Part shown: positions 34,087 through 42,634 of the stretch, piece by piece
Layout: each line of letters starts with the position of its first letter
Position numbering within the stretch: position 1 is the first letter of the stretch
Assembly: GCF_042429235.1 (NCBI RefSeq)
Contig: NZ_JBHMBA010000002.1
Length of the DNA stretch: 64,000 nucleotides
Reading direction: 5' to 3' (one strand)
Source of the DNA: Arthrobacter_B citreus
GTDB lineage: Bacteria > Actinomycetota > Actinomycetes > Actinomycetales > Micrococcaceae
The notes under the pieces: model-generated
The model's database searches: none
Seen by the model: only the letters and a program-made list of their open reading frames with translations
What the model was told of the DNA's origin: nothing
Translations under genes and position numbers: made by a program

Positions 34087-35493
34087 TTATCCCCGGAGTT
34101 CTTCTGCGTCCGTAAAGCGGGTCTTCTTGGCGCGCACGGCGCGGTTCCAGAACCAGGTCAGCACCCACAGCAGCAGGCCGAGCAGCAGCATGAGACCGGC
34201 AATCCGGTATTCGATCGGGTCCTGCGCCCACGGGCCCAGGAGGAAGGCGCAGGTGAACACGCCCACATAGGGAAGGAAGCCGGGGGAGCGGAAGTGCTTA
34301 CCCTCATGCGGAGTGCGGCGCAGCACCAGGCAGGCGATGTTGACCACGGTGAACACTGCGAGCAGCAGCAGCGCCGTTGTTCCACCCAGGGCGGTGACCG
34401 TTTCCTTGCCCATGAAGTTCGTGACGAGGATGATCAGGCCCAGCGCGATGGCGGTGGTGAAAAGAATGGAGGCCCAGGGTGTGCGCCGGCCCGGAAGGAC
34501 CTTGGAGAGTGAACGCGGAAGGACGTCCTGCTTGGCCATGCCGTAGAGCAGGCGGCTGGCCATGAGCATGTTGATCAGGGCGGTGTTGGCCACGGCAAAA
34601 ATGGAGAGGAACGGGTAGATGACGTCGACCGGGAGGTTCGGGGCACCGGCGCGCACAACCTCCAGCAGCGGCGTTGCGCTTTCGGACAGCTGCCCAACCG
34701 GGACAATTGCAACGGCGGCGATGGAGACCAACAGGTAGACAATCACCGTGATGCTCAGCCCGGTCAGCATCACCTTCGGGAAGATCTTGGCCGGGTCGCG
34801 GGTTTCCTCGGCCATGTTGACTGAGTCTTCAAAGCCCACCATGGAGAAGAACGCCAGCGAGGTGGCTGCCGTCAGGGCCAGGAACACGCTCTTGTTCCCT
34901 TCGGTCTCAAAGACCATGACTCGGGAGAAATCTACATTTCCCTGGCTCATTGCCCAGAAGCCGATCAAGATAACAATCAGCAGACCGGTCAGTTCGATAA
35001 TCGTCAGGACCACATTGAACTTGATGCTCTCGCCGACTCCCCGGAGATTGATGGCGGCGAGCACCAGCATGAAGATGACGGCCACCCAGGTGACACCGGT
35101 CTGCCCCCACTCAAGGTCAAAGCCGACGATGAAGTTTTCGGCCAGGAACTTGGCGGCTGTGGATGCCGAAGTAATTCCTGAACTGAGCACGGCAAACGTC
35201 ACCAGGAAGGTCAGGAAGTGAATGCCGAAAGCTTTATGCGCGTAGAGCGCGGCCCCTGCAGCCTGCGGGAATTTGGTCACCAGCTCCAGATAGGACAGGG
35301 CGGTGATGGTGGCGACGGCGAACGCCACCAGGATGGGCGCCCACGCGGCACCGCCAATTTCCCCGGCGACCTGACCCGTGAGGGCATAGACGCCGGTGCC
35401 GAGAATGTCGCCGACGATGAAGAGCAGTAGAAGTTTGGTCCCCATCACCCGCTTGAGTTCGGGTTCCCCGGAGCTGATTTTTGTATCGCCCAT
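34087..35493 (-). CDS. APC-superfamily amino acid permease
   Basis: The 468-residue transporter has about 12 helices. The first-helix motif GDILGTGVYALTGQVAGEIGG and the later GFEDSVNMAEETRDPAKIFPK are typical of the APC/cationic-amino-acid group. The ATG at 35493 begins MGDTKISSGEPE and has AGGAAACC upstream. Substrate and direction cannot be read. It probably forms a transcript with uspA. Confidence 0.92.
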   Translation of the reverse strand: MGDTKISSGEPELKRVMGTKLLLLFIVGDILGTGVYALTGQVAGEIGGAAWAPILVAFAVATITALSYLELVTKFPQAAGAALYAHKAFGIHFLTFLVTFAVLSSGITSASTAAKFLAENFIVGFDLEWGQTGVTWVAVIFMLVLAAINLRGVGESIKFNVVLTIIELTGLLIVILIGFWAMSQGNVDFSRVMVFETEGNKSVFLALTAATSLAFFSMVGFEDSVNMAEETRDPAKIFPKVMLTGLSITVIVYLLVSIAAVAIVPVGQLSESATPLLEVVRAGAPNLPVDVIYPFLSIFAVANTALINMLMASRLLYGMAKQDVLPRSLSKVLPGRRTPWASILFTTAIALGLIILVTNFMGKETVTALGGTTALLLLAVFTVVNIACLVLRRTPHEGKHFRSPGFLPYVGVFTCAFLLGPWAQDPIEYRIAGLMLLLGLLLWVLTWFWNRAVRAKKTRFTDAEELRG

Positions 35494-35602
35494 GGCTGGT
35501 TTCCTGCTTTCTGTGGATCTGCACTGCGGCTCGGGACGCGGACCGGGAATTGGTCTCGTCCGCTGCCCGGTATTCTCTGCGCTGTTTAGAGGCATATCAA
35601 TG

Positions 35603-36931
35603 TTACGGGAGGTGACGCTCCTCCGTGCGCGCCGAAGTTTCGCGGATCACCCGTACCGCAACAATTCGCCGGTGCTGCAGGGTGAGCACTTCCAATTCAC
35701 ATCCGGGTGCCCCCACGGTGTCTCCGGGGCGGGCAATCCGGCCGAGGCGTTCCATAATGTAGCCGCCAACCGTTTCATAGGGTCCTTCCGGGAGGGCGAC
35801 TCCGGTGAGCCGTTCAAATTCCTGCAGGATCAGTGCCCCGTCCACCACCAGATCGCCGCGCACCCGGCGATGCCGGTCTTCGGGATCCCGTGAGGTGTCG
35901 TATTCATCGTAAATTTCACCCACGAGCTCCTCGACCAGATCCTCCAGGGTGACAATGCCGTCCGTTCCGCCGTACTCATCAGCCACCACTGCGATATGGC
36001 TTCCGTCCCGGCGCATGACCGACAGCGAGGGCACCACGGCGGCGGTCCCGGGAAGGAACAGGATGGGCCGGACAATATCGCTCAGCCGCCGTTCGGACAT
36101 CGGCGGTCCGCCGCCGGCGTCTTCGCGCAGCAAGTCCCGGACATGGATGAAGCCCAGGACGTCATCGGGGGAGTCCTTGATCACCGGATACCGCGAGTAC
36201 GGCATGGTGTGCACCGCGCTGCGGGCCTGGGCGACGGTGAGGTCCGCCGAGAGGAACTGCACCTGCGGCCGCGGCCGCATGACCTCCTGCAGCAGCCGGT
36301 TTCCCGCACCAAAGACATCGGAGAGAATGCGGCGGCTGTCTTCGGCCAGCGCCGGGCTGGCGGACACCATGTCCCACAGCTCCTGGGACGTCACCGGCGG
36401 CGTCCGAAGCTTGGGATCCCCGCCGAGAAGCCTGACCACGGTGTCGGTGGAGACCGACAGCAGCTTGATGACCGGCCGCATGATGACGGCAAACACGTTC
36501 AGGGGCGGGGCGAGGAGCCGGGCGAAGCGCTCCGCATTCTGCATGGCCAGCCGCTTGGGCACCAGTTCGCCGAAGACCAGGGACAGGTAGGCGACGGCGA
36601 GTGTCAGCAGGATGAAAGCGGCGGCATTGGCTGCTCCCGGCGCGAAACCGATGCCCCGCAGTGCCGGAGCAAGCGTGGGAGCCAAAGCTGAGGCTCCGTA
36701 GGCGGCCGAGAAAAATCCGGAGAGGGTGACCCCGATCTGGATGGAGGAGAGAAAGAGGTTTGGGTTGCGGGCCAGTTCCGCAATTTTCCGCCCGCCTGCC
36801 CCGGATGCCTCGATCCTGCTGAGCTGGCTTTCGCGAAGTGAGACCAACGCCATTTCGGTTCCGGCAAAAATTCCGCCCAGCAGGACAAAAAACACCACGA
36901 GAAGCGCATTGGTAAGCGTGCTGCCATCCAT
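35603..36931 (-). CDS. CNNM/CorC (hemolysin C-like) transmembrane protein
   Basis: The 442-residue protein has an N-terminal DUF21 membrane domain (three to four helices, GIFAGTEMALVSLRESQL). Two CBS domains follow (MRPRPQVQFLSADLTVAQA, then DYG-like VVADEYGGTDGIVTLEDLVEELVGEIYDEYD), and a C-terminal CorC/HlyC domain. The family is linked to magnesium or cobalt efflux; hemolysin is a historical name. The ATG at 36931 has TACGCT 6 nt upstream (38-43 on this strand) and no Shine-Dalgarno, so the transcript looks leaderless. tRNA-Leu lies upstream on the same strand behind a terminator. Confidence 0.92.
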   Translation of the reverse strand: MDGSTLTNALLVVFFVLLGGIFAGTEMALVSLRESQLSRIEASGAGGRKIAELARNPNLFLSSIQIGVTLSGFFSAAYGASALAPTLAPALRGIGFAPGAANAAAFILLTLAVAYLSLVFGELVPKRLAMQNAERFARLLAPPLNVFAVIMRPVIKLLSVSTDTVVRLLGGDPKLRTPPVTSQELWDMVSASPALAEDSRRILSDVFGAGNRLLQEVMRPRPQVQFLSADLTVAQARSAVHTMPYSRYPVIKDSPDDVLGFIHVRDLLREDAGGGPPMSERRLSDIVRPILFLPGTAAVVPSLSVMRRDGSHIAVVADEYGGTDGIVTLEDLVEELVGEIYDEYDTSRDPEDRHRRVRGDLVVDGALILQEFERLTGVALPEGPYETVGGYIMERLGRIARPGDTVGAPGCELEVLTLQHRRIVAVRVIRETSARTEERHLP

Positions 36932-36997
36932 GGTCAGAGCGTACCGGTGTGCACCGGCGTAAAGTATGGACACAGACCCGCCAGCAGCGGAGAGAAC

Positions 36998-37032
36998 AAA
37001 AAACCCCCGGAATCCGATGGATTCCGGGGGTT
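36998..37032 (-). terminator. Terminator downstream of tRNA-Leu
   Basis: AACCCCCGGAATCC and its reverse complement flank a 4-nt loop. Read on the minus strand, the stem is followed by a T-run (AAAAAA on the plus strand), directly after the tRNA. Confidence 0.9.
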
Positions 37033-37038
37033 GAATTG

Positions 37039-37121
37039 TGCGCGGAGGGGGACTTGAACCCCCACCCTCGTTAGAGGACTAGCACCTCAAGCTAGCGCGT
37101 CTGCCATTCCGCCACCCGCGC
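37039..37121 (-). tRNA. tRNA-Leu (anticodon GAG)
   Basis: On the minus strand the 83-nt molecule starts GCGCGGGTGGCGGAATGGC, whose acceptor arm pairs GCGCGGG with TCCGCGC (one G-U). The anticodon stem CTAGC/GCTAG encloses loop TTGAGGT, so the anticodon is GAG, reading CUC/CUU Leu. The large variable arm (TCCTCTAACGAGGG) is class II. The T arm is GGGGGTTCAAGTCCCCC. The discriminator is A at 37039; CCA is not encoded. Confidence 0.97.
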
Positions 37122-37269
37122 CTGGGTGTTTTCCGCAAGGCCCTCAGTCGTTCAAAAGCTGCGGAAGCAACGGGAAAAACTCTAACACGGTTTTGGCGCG
37201 AACCGTAAATCGGTGCTGGTCAGCGCTTCGATCGCTAGGCTGGCAGCAACGCCACCCGAAGGAGAAACC

Positions 37270-38589
37270 ATGTCTGAGACCACCGAGCCGGCGCTGTCGG
37301 CCGAAGCCGAAGTGACGCGGATCTGCCAGGAACTGATCCGCTTTGACACGTCCAACTTCGGTGACGGATCCGGTCCCGGCGAACGTGCGGCGGCCGAATA
37401 CACGGCCGGCCTCATTGAAGAGGCCGGGCTGCACGCGGACCTCTTCGAATCCGCTCCGGGCCGGGCCTCCGTGGTGACCCGCATGGAGGGCACCGATCCC
37501 ACGCTCCCCGCCCTCGTGGTTCACGGACACCTTGACGTGGTCCCCGCCCAGAAGCAGGACTGGTCCGTGGACCCGTTCAGCGCAGAGGAGCGGGACGGGC
37601 TGATCTGGGGGCGCGGTGCCGTGGACATGAAGGATATGGACGCCATGATCCTCTCCGTCATGCGGAACATGGCCCGTACCGGGACCAAGCCCAAGCGCGA
37701 CCTCATCTTCGCGTTTTTCGCCGACGAGGAGGCCGGCGGCAAATACGGGGCCACCTGGGCGGTGGAAAACCGCCGCGAACTGTTCGACGGCGCCACTGAA
37801 GCCATCTCGGAGGTGGGCGGGTTTTCCGCCACGATTGGCGGGAAGCGCACCTACCTGCTGCAGACGGCCGAGAAGGGGATCTCCTGGCTGCGGCTGGTGG
37901 CCCACGGCCGCGCCGGCCACGGTTCGCAGATCAACACCGACAACGCGGTAACCCGGCTTGCCCGCGCCGTGGCCACCATCGGGGAGCACCCCTGGCCCAT
38001 TGAGCTCACCGACACTACCAGGGCTTTCCTCGACGGCGTGACCGAACTCACCGGCGTCGAGTTCGATCCGGACAACCCGGACCGGCTGCTGGCCGAGCTG
38101 GGCACCGTGGCCCGGTTTGTCGGAGCGACACTGCAGAACACCTCCAATCCGACCGTCCTGAAGGCCGGTTACAAGCACAATGTCATCCCCGGGACGGCCG
38201 AGGCCCTGATCGATGTCCGCACCCTTCCCGGACAGGAGGAGCAGGTCCTCGCCGTCATCAAGGATCTTGCCGGCCCTGGAATCGACGTCAGCTACGAACA
38301 CAAGGATGTCTCGCTGGAGGTGCCGTTCAAGGGCAACCTGGTGGACTCCATGGTGGGCGCCCTGCAGGCGGAGGATCCGGGAGCTCCGGTCCTGCCCTAC
38401 ACGCTGTCCGGCGGAACGGACAACAAGTCACTGAGCCGACTGGGCATCACCGGATACGGATTCGCTCCGCTGCGCCTGCCGGAGGAGCTGGACTTCACCG
38501 GAATGTTCCACGGCGTGGACGAGCGGGTCCCGGTGGACTCCCTGAAGTTCGGCACCCGGGTGCTCTCCCGCCTGCTCACCGGATACTAG
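37270..38589 (+). CDS. M20-family metallopeptidase (dipeptidase/deacylase-like)
   Basis: The 439-residue protein has metal-site motifs HGHLDVVPAQKQDW (His and Asp), WGRGAVDMKDMDAMI (bridging Asp) and FFADEEAGGKYGATW (catalytic Glu pair), then HGRAGHGSQINTDNAV. The dimerisation domain lies between about 200 and 320. It probably hydrolyses a peptide or N-acyl amino acid. The ATG at 37270 follows AAGGAGAAACC. A TAGGCT box lies upstream near 37236. The next gene starts 9 bp after the stop, so the two are likely co-transcribed. Confidence 0.9.
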   Translation: MSETTEPALSAEAEVTRICQELIRFDTSNFGDGSGPGERAAAEYTAGLIEEAGLHADLFESAPGRASVVTRMEGTDPTLPALVVHGHLDVVPAQKQDWSVDPFSAEERDGLIWGRGAVDMKDMDAMILSVMRNMARTGTKPKRDLIFAFFADEEAGGKYGATWAVENRRELFDGATEAISEVGGFSATIGGKRTYLLQTAEKGISWLRLVAHGRAGHGSQINTDNAVTRLARAVATIGEHPWPIELTDTTRAFLDGVTELTGVEFDPDNPDRLLAELGTVARFVGATLQNTSNPTVLKAGYKHNVIPGTAEALIDVRTLPGQEEQVLAVIKDLAGPGIDVSYEHKDVSLEVPFKGNLVDSMVGALQAEDPGAPVLPYTLSGGTDNKSLSRLGITGYGFAPLRLPEELDFTGMFHGVDERVPVDSLKFGTRVLSRLLTGY

Positions 38590-38598
38590 GAGGACGCC

Positions 38599-39750
38599 GT
38601 GAACCCCGCCGACATCCTGACGCCGGAGCTCCTGGACCGCCTGCGCGGCCGGGCCGCCGGGTACGACCGCGACAACACCTTCTTCACCGAAGACCTCGAC
38701 GACCTTCGGGCCGCCGGCTACCTCGCCCTCTTCACGCCGGAAGCGGCGGGAGGGGCGGGCTTCAGCATTCCCCAGGTGGTCCAGGCCCAGCGGCTGCTGG
38801 CCACTGCGGCTCCCGCCACCGCGCTGGCCGTGAACATGCACCAGGTCTGGTGCGGGGTGGCTCACCTGCTGTCCCTGCGCGGGGACGACTCCCTGGCGTT
38901 CGTGCTGGAGGACGCAGCCAACGGTGAGCTGTACGCCTTCGGCATCTCCGAGCCGGGCAACTCGGCGGTGCTCTTCGATTCGTTCACGGCGGCCCGGCCG
39001 AAGGGCGGCGGCGCTTATGCGTTCACCGGCACCAAGATCTTCACCAGCCTGTCCCCGGCGTGGACCCGGCTGGGCATCTTTGGCCGGGATGACTCGGATC
39101 CGGAGGAACCGCGGCTGGTCTTCGGCTTCGCACCGCGGGGCACCGAAGGAATTACGGTGCGGGACGACTGGAACACCATGGGCATGCGCGCCAGCCAGTC
39201 CTGCACCACCATCCTCGATAACGCAGTGCTCACTGCTGATCAGCTGGTGCGGACCACACCGGTGGGTCCGCACGGGGACGCCTTCGTGTTTGGCATCTTC
39301 AGCCTCTTCGAAACGCTGCTTTCCGCCGTGTACACGGGGGTGGGGGACCGCGCCGTCGAGCTGGCGGTCCAGGCCGCCCGGGGAAGGACGACGGCGGGAG
39401 GCGGACCGGCAGCCCACGATCCGCACACCCGGTGGAAGATTGCCGACGCCGCGATCCGGATGGACGGCATCCATCCGCAGCTCGAAGCAATGGCTCAGGA
39501 CCTGGAGAACGGCACCGACCACGGGAACCTCTGGTTCCCCAAGCTGTCATCGCTGAAGTACCGGGCCACCGAGACCGCGCGCACCGTCGTCGAAACCGCT
39601 GTGCGGGTGTCGGGAGGAAGAAGCTACTTCCGGGGAGCGGAGCTGGAACGCCTCTACCGGGACGTCCTGGCGGGCATGTTCCACCCGTCCAGCGAAGACT
39701 CGGTCCACGCCTCGGTCGCGAACGCCTGGCTGGGACCCGTCCCTGAGTAA
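38599..39750 (+). CDS. Acyl-CoA dehydrogenase family protein
   Basis: The 383-residue flavoprotein has an N-terminal helical domain (FFTEDLDDLRAAGYLALFTPEAAGGAGF), a middle beta domain (AFGISEPGNSAVL and WNTMGMRASQSCTTIL) and a C-terminal helical domain with RTVVETAVRVSGGRSYFRG. The catalytic Glu position is not obvious (VSGGRSYFRGAELERLYRD), so it could be a dehydrogenase or an oxygenase-like member. The GTG start follows AGGAGGACGCC. The last codons and stop enter a tandem repeat. Confidence 0.87.
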   Translation: MNPADILTPELLDRLRGRAAGYDRDNTFFTEDLDDLRAAGYLALFTPEAAGGAGFSIPQVVQAQRLLATAAPATALAVNMHQVWCGVAHLLSLRGDDSLAFVLEDAANGELYAFGISEPGNSAVLFDSFTAARPKGGGAYAFTGTKIFTSLSPAWTRLGIFGRDDSDPEEPRLVFGFAPRGTEGITVRDDWNTMGMRASQSCTTILDNAVLTADQLVRTTPVGPHGDAFVFGIFSLFETLLSAVYTGVGDRAVELAVQAARGRTTAGGGPAAHDPHTRWKIADAAIRMDGIHPQLEAMAQDLENGTDHGNLWFPKLSSLKYRATETARTVVETAVRVSGGRSYFRGAELERLYRDVLAGMFHPSSEDSVHASVANAWLGPVPE

Positions 39751-39816
39751 TCCTGAATCCCCGAGTAATCCTGAATACCGGGTGAGCCTGAATACCGGGT
39801 GAGCCTGAATCCCGGC
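39745..39816. repeat. Four imperfect tandem repeats after the acyl-CoA dehydrogenase gene
   Basis: The units are 39745-39762 and 39763-39782 (both opening GAGTAATCCTGAAT), and 39783-39799 and 39800-39816 (both opening TGAGCCTGAAT), 17-20 bp each. The first unit contains the gene's TAA stop codon. Confidence 0.8.
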
Positions 39817-39819
39817 GGG

Positions 39820-39856
39820 CTCCGTCCGGCATGCCTCCTGGCCGGACCGGACGGAG
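39820..39856. terminator. Hairpin between convergent acyl-CoA dehydrogenase and DUF5703 genes
   Basis: CTCCGTCCGG (39820-39829) pairs with CCGGACGGAG (39847-39856), a 10-bp stem with a 17-nt loop. It abuts the stop of the minus-strand gene. No T-run. Confidence 0.45.
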
Positions 39857-40090
39857 TCAGGCCGTGCGCTGAACCCGCATGACGCGCCGGCGGAGCCAGA
39901 ACCGCCTGCCTCCGCCGCGGTAGATGCAGCTGCGGTGCAGCTCCCACTTGCCGTATTCAGCGTGCTCCCGGATGAGGCTCCGGGCCTCAGAAACTGAGTC
40001 GCCGGGGTTCACGGAGACCACGAGGTATTCGTAGTCCCGGAAGTTCTCGTCTGGCCGGAGTCCGCCGGGCCGAAGAATTTGTTCGCGCAT
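39857..40090 (-). CDS. Small conserved actinobacterial protein, DUF5703-like
   Basis: The 77-residue protein MREQILRPGGLRPDENFRDY and onward ends with a basic cluster (RRFWLRRRVMRVQRTA). Its sequence style fits the DUF5703 family of small actinobacterial proteins; no function is known. It is divergent from the next small gene, whose promoter is only 41 bp away. Confidence 0.72.
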   Translation of the reverse strand: MREQILRPGGLRPDENFRDYEYLVVSVNPGDSVSEARSLIREHAEYGKWELHRSCIYRGGGRRFWLRRRVMRVQRTA

Positions 40091-40131
40091 ATCCCTCCAA
40101 TTTTGCCTTCTTTACGGCTAACGTCTAGGGC

Positions 40132-40416
40132 ATGAGCATAGATCCGCACGTCGCGCTGCAATCACTCATGGCCGCGCTGGAGGAACACCTGACGGCGGCT
40201 TCCCAGCGCCGCGGGGACAAAGACCCGCTCGTGGAGAGAGCTTATCTGGCGGTGGCGGATGCCTTCGAGGTTTATGAAGAGGTCCTCTACGACGCGTACG
40301 GCGAGGTGACGCCGCTGGAAATCTACGAGGATGACGATGACGAATTCGACGGCGGGTTCGCTGAAGACAGCGAAGGCGCCGACGAACGATCCTCCGGGGT
40401 CCAGCCCGGTCAGTAG
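40132..40416 (+). CDS. Small acidic conserved protein, function unknown
   Basis: This 94-residue protein has a helical N-terminal half (MSIDPHVALQSLMAALEEHL, DAFEVYEEVLYDAYGEVTPL) and a strongly acidic tail (EDDDDEFDG and onward). TAACGT at 40119-40124 is 7 nt before the ATG, with no Shine-Dalgarno, fitting a leaderless transcript. It is divergent from the DUF5703 gene. Function cannot be assigned. Confidence 0.7.
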   Translation: MSIDPHVALQSLMAALEEHLTAASQRRGDKDPLVERAYLAVADAFEVYEEVLYDAYGEVTPLEIYEDDDDEFDGGFAEDSEGADERSSGVQPGQ

Positions 40417-40505
40417 CCCGGGCCCTGTGGAGCGGGCCGCACCCGGACACGGCTCCGGGCGGCGTCGCACGGCCAAACCGCGGCTGTGGCCTAGAGTTCT
40501 ATGTT

Positions 40506-41330
40506 GTGAATTGGTTTGAAGCGCTCTTCCTTGGTCTTATCCAGGGCCTGACAGAATTTCTCCCCATCTCCTCCAGCGCCCACCTGCGCATAGTGGGTGA
40601 GTTGCTGCCCGGAGCCCAGGATCCCGGCGCCGCGTTCACCGCGATTACGCAGCTGGGCACGGAAACCGCGGTGGCGGTCTACTTCTGGAAGGACATTGTC
40701 CGGATCATCAAGGCGTGGATCGGTTCGCTTGCCGGGCGAGTTCCGCGCAGCGATCCCGACGCCCGGATGGGTTGGCTCATCATTATCGGTACGCTGCCCA
40801 TCGTGGTGCTTGGCCTGCTGTTCCAGGACCAGATCGAAAGCACCTTCCGCAGTCTCTGGATCGTGGCAACCATGCTCATCGTCTTCGGCGTCATCCTTGC
40901 CGTGGCCGACGCCGTCGGCAAGCAGCAGCGCACCTTGGACAAGCTCACCTACAAGCACGGCATCCTGTACGGCTTCGCGCAGGCACTGGCGCTGATTCCC
41001 GGCGTCAGCCGCTCCGGCGGAACCATCACCGCCGGCCTCTTCATGGGATACACCCGCGAGGCGGCCGCCCGGTACGCGTTCCTGCTGGCCATCCCCGCGG
41101 TGTTCGGCAGCGGACTCTTCCAGCTGGTCAAGTCACTGGACGAGCCGATGGTGTACGGCGGATGGGAAACCGCCGGCGCCACCCTGGTGGCATTTATTGT
41201 GGGGTTCATCATCATCGGATGGTTCCTGAAATACGTATCGACCCGCGGTTACGGACTCTTCGTCTGGTACCGGATCCTCCTCGGCGCCGTGATTTACCTC
41301 CTGCTCGGCTTCGGCGTGCTGAACGCCTAG
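40506..41330 (+). CDS. uppP: Undecaprenyl-diphosphatase UppP (BacA)
   Basis: The 274-residue membrane enzyme recycles undecaprenyl pyrophosphate for cell-wall synthesis. It has the motif GLTEFLPISSSAHL near the N-terminus and PGVSRSGGTITAGLFMG in the middle, both catalytic, with about seven helices. The start is GTG at 40506; TAGAGT at 40492-40497 is 8 nt upstream. mshC follows 23 bp after its stop. Confidence 0.96.
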   Translation: MNWFEALFLGLIQGLTEFLPISSSAHLRIVGELLPGAQDPGAAFTAITQLGTETAVAVYFWKDIVRIIKAWIGSLAGRVPRSDPDARMGWLIIIGTLPIVVLGLLFQDQIESTFRSLWIVATMLIVFGVILAVADAVGKQQRTLDKLTYKHGILYGFAQALALIPGVSRSGGTITAGLFMGYTREAAARYAFLLAIPAVFGSGLFQLVKSLDEPMVYGGWETAGATLVAFIVGFIIIGWFLKYVSTRGYGLFVWYRILLGAVIYLLLGFGVLNA

Positions 41331-41353
41331 CAACGGAAAGTAGAGTTGAACCT

Positions 41354-42634
41354 GTGATCGCGTGGAAAAGCTCCCCCCTGCCCGTCCTGCCCGGAAATTC
41401 TCCGGAGCTGTCCCTCTACGATTCGGCCCTCCGCCGGACCGTTCCCGTACGCACGGGAGGTGAGGCCAGCCTGTATGTCTGCGGAATCACCCCCTATGAC
41501 GCAACGCACATGGGGCATGCATCCACCTATGTGGCCTTCGACCTCCTGAACCGGCAGTGGCGGGACTCCGGCAATACCGTGCGCTACGTGCAGAACGTGA
41601 CGGACGTTGACGATCCGCTGCTTGAGCGGGCCAATGACCGCGGCCTGGACTGGCGTGCCCTGGCGCAGGAACAGACTCAGCTGTTCCGCGACGACATGGA
41701 AGCCCTCAATGTCATTGCGCCGGACCACTACATCGGTGCCGTGGAGTCCATCGAGTGGATTGTTCCAGTGGTGGAGGACCTCCTGCGCCGCGGAATTGCG
41801 TACCGCGTGCCCGGAGAAGGCAACGGCCCCGACGGCGACGTGTACTTTTCCGTTGACGCCGCCTCCGCCCTGGACACCGGCGATGACGCTTGGAAGCTGG
41901 GTGCGGTATCCGGACTCAGCCCGGAACAAATGCTGCCGCTCTTCGCGGAGCGCGGCGGGGATCCGCTGCGCCCGGGCAAGCGCAATGCCCTGGATCCGCT
42001 GCTGTGGCGCGTTGAACGCCCCGGCGAGCCGTTCTGGGACGGCGCATCGCTGGGATCCGGCCGGCCCGGCTGGCACATCGAATGTTCGGTCATCGCGCAG
42101 CGTTTCCTTCCGGCACCCTTCACAGTGCAGGCGGGCGGCTCGGACCTGGTCTTCCCGCACCATGAAATGAGTGCGGGCCATGCCTACGCCTGCACCGGAA
42201 CGGCGCTGGCCCGCCACTACGCGCACGCCGGAATGGTCGGCCTCGACGGGGAAAAGATGAGCAAGTCCCTGGGCAACCTCGTGCTGGTCTCATCCCTGCG
42301 CGCCCAGGACACCGATCCCGCCGCCATCCGCGCCGTCCTGCTGAGCCACCACTACCGCACTGATTGGTTCTGGACCGCCGGGCAGCTGACCGCCGCCGAG
42401 GAACGCCTGTCCCTCTGGCGTCAGGCACTGCCCCTCACCGGACGCACGCAGGCGGAACAGATGCTCGCGGACATCCGTGCCGCACTGGCCCGTGACCTCG
42501 ACGCACCGGCGGCCCTGGCCGCCGTCGACGCCTGGGCCGCAGCCGCCCTGGAAGCTCCCGCCGAAGACCGGGACGGCGGCGCGGCGGACCTTGCCGCGTC
42601 AGCGCTCGACGCACTCCTGGGAATCCGGCTCTAG
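41354..42634 (+). CDS. mshC: Mycothiol ligase MshC (cysteine:GlcN-Ins ligase)
   Basis: MshC joins cysteine to GlcN-inositol with ATP, a late step in mycothiol synthesis, in the cytoplasm. The 426-residue protein is a class I cysteinyl-tRNA synthetase relative. It has the HIGH-like box in YVCGITPYDATHMGHAST (Cys being a zinc ligand), WHIECSVIAQRFL and the KMSKS box GEKMSKSLGN. The GTG at 41354 is preceded by TAGAGT at 41341-41346, 7 nt away, with no Shine-Dalgarno. The stop directly abuts the stop of the convergent PAC2 gene. Its presence supports an actinobacterial source. Confidence 0.94.
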   Translation: MIAWKSSPLPVLPGNSPELSLYDSALRRTVPVRTGGEASLYVCGITPYDATHMGHASTYVAFDLLNRQWRDSGNTVRYVQNVTDVDDPLLERANDRGLDWRALAQEQTQLFRDDMEALNVIAPDHYIGAVESIEWIVPVVEDLLRRGIAYRVPGEGNGPDGDVYFSVDAASALDTGDDAWKLGAVSGLSPEQMLPLFAERGGDPLRPGKRNALDPLLWRVERPGEPFWDGASLGSGRPGWHIECSVIAQRFLPAPFTVQAGGSDLVFPHHEMSAGHAYACTGTALARHYAHAGMVGLDGEKMSKSLGNLVLVSSLRAQDTDPAAIRAVLLSHHYRTDWFWTAGQLTAAEERLSLWRQALPLTGRTQAEQMLADIRAALARDLDAPAALAAVDAWAAAALEAPAEDRDGGAADLAASALDALLGIRL

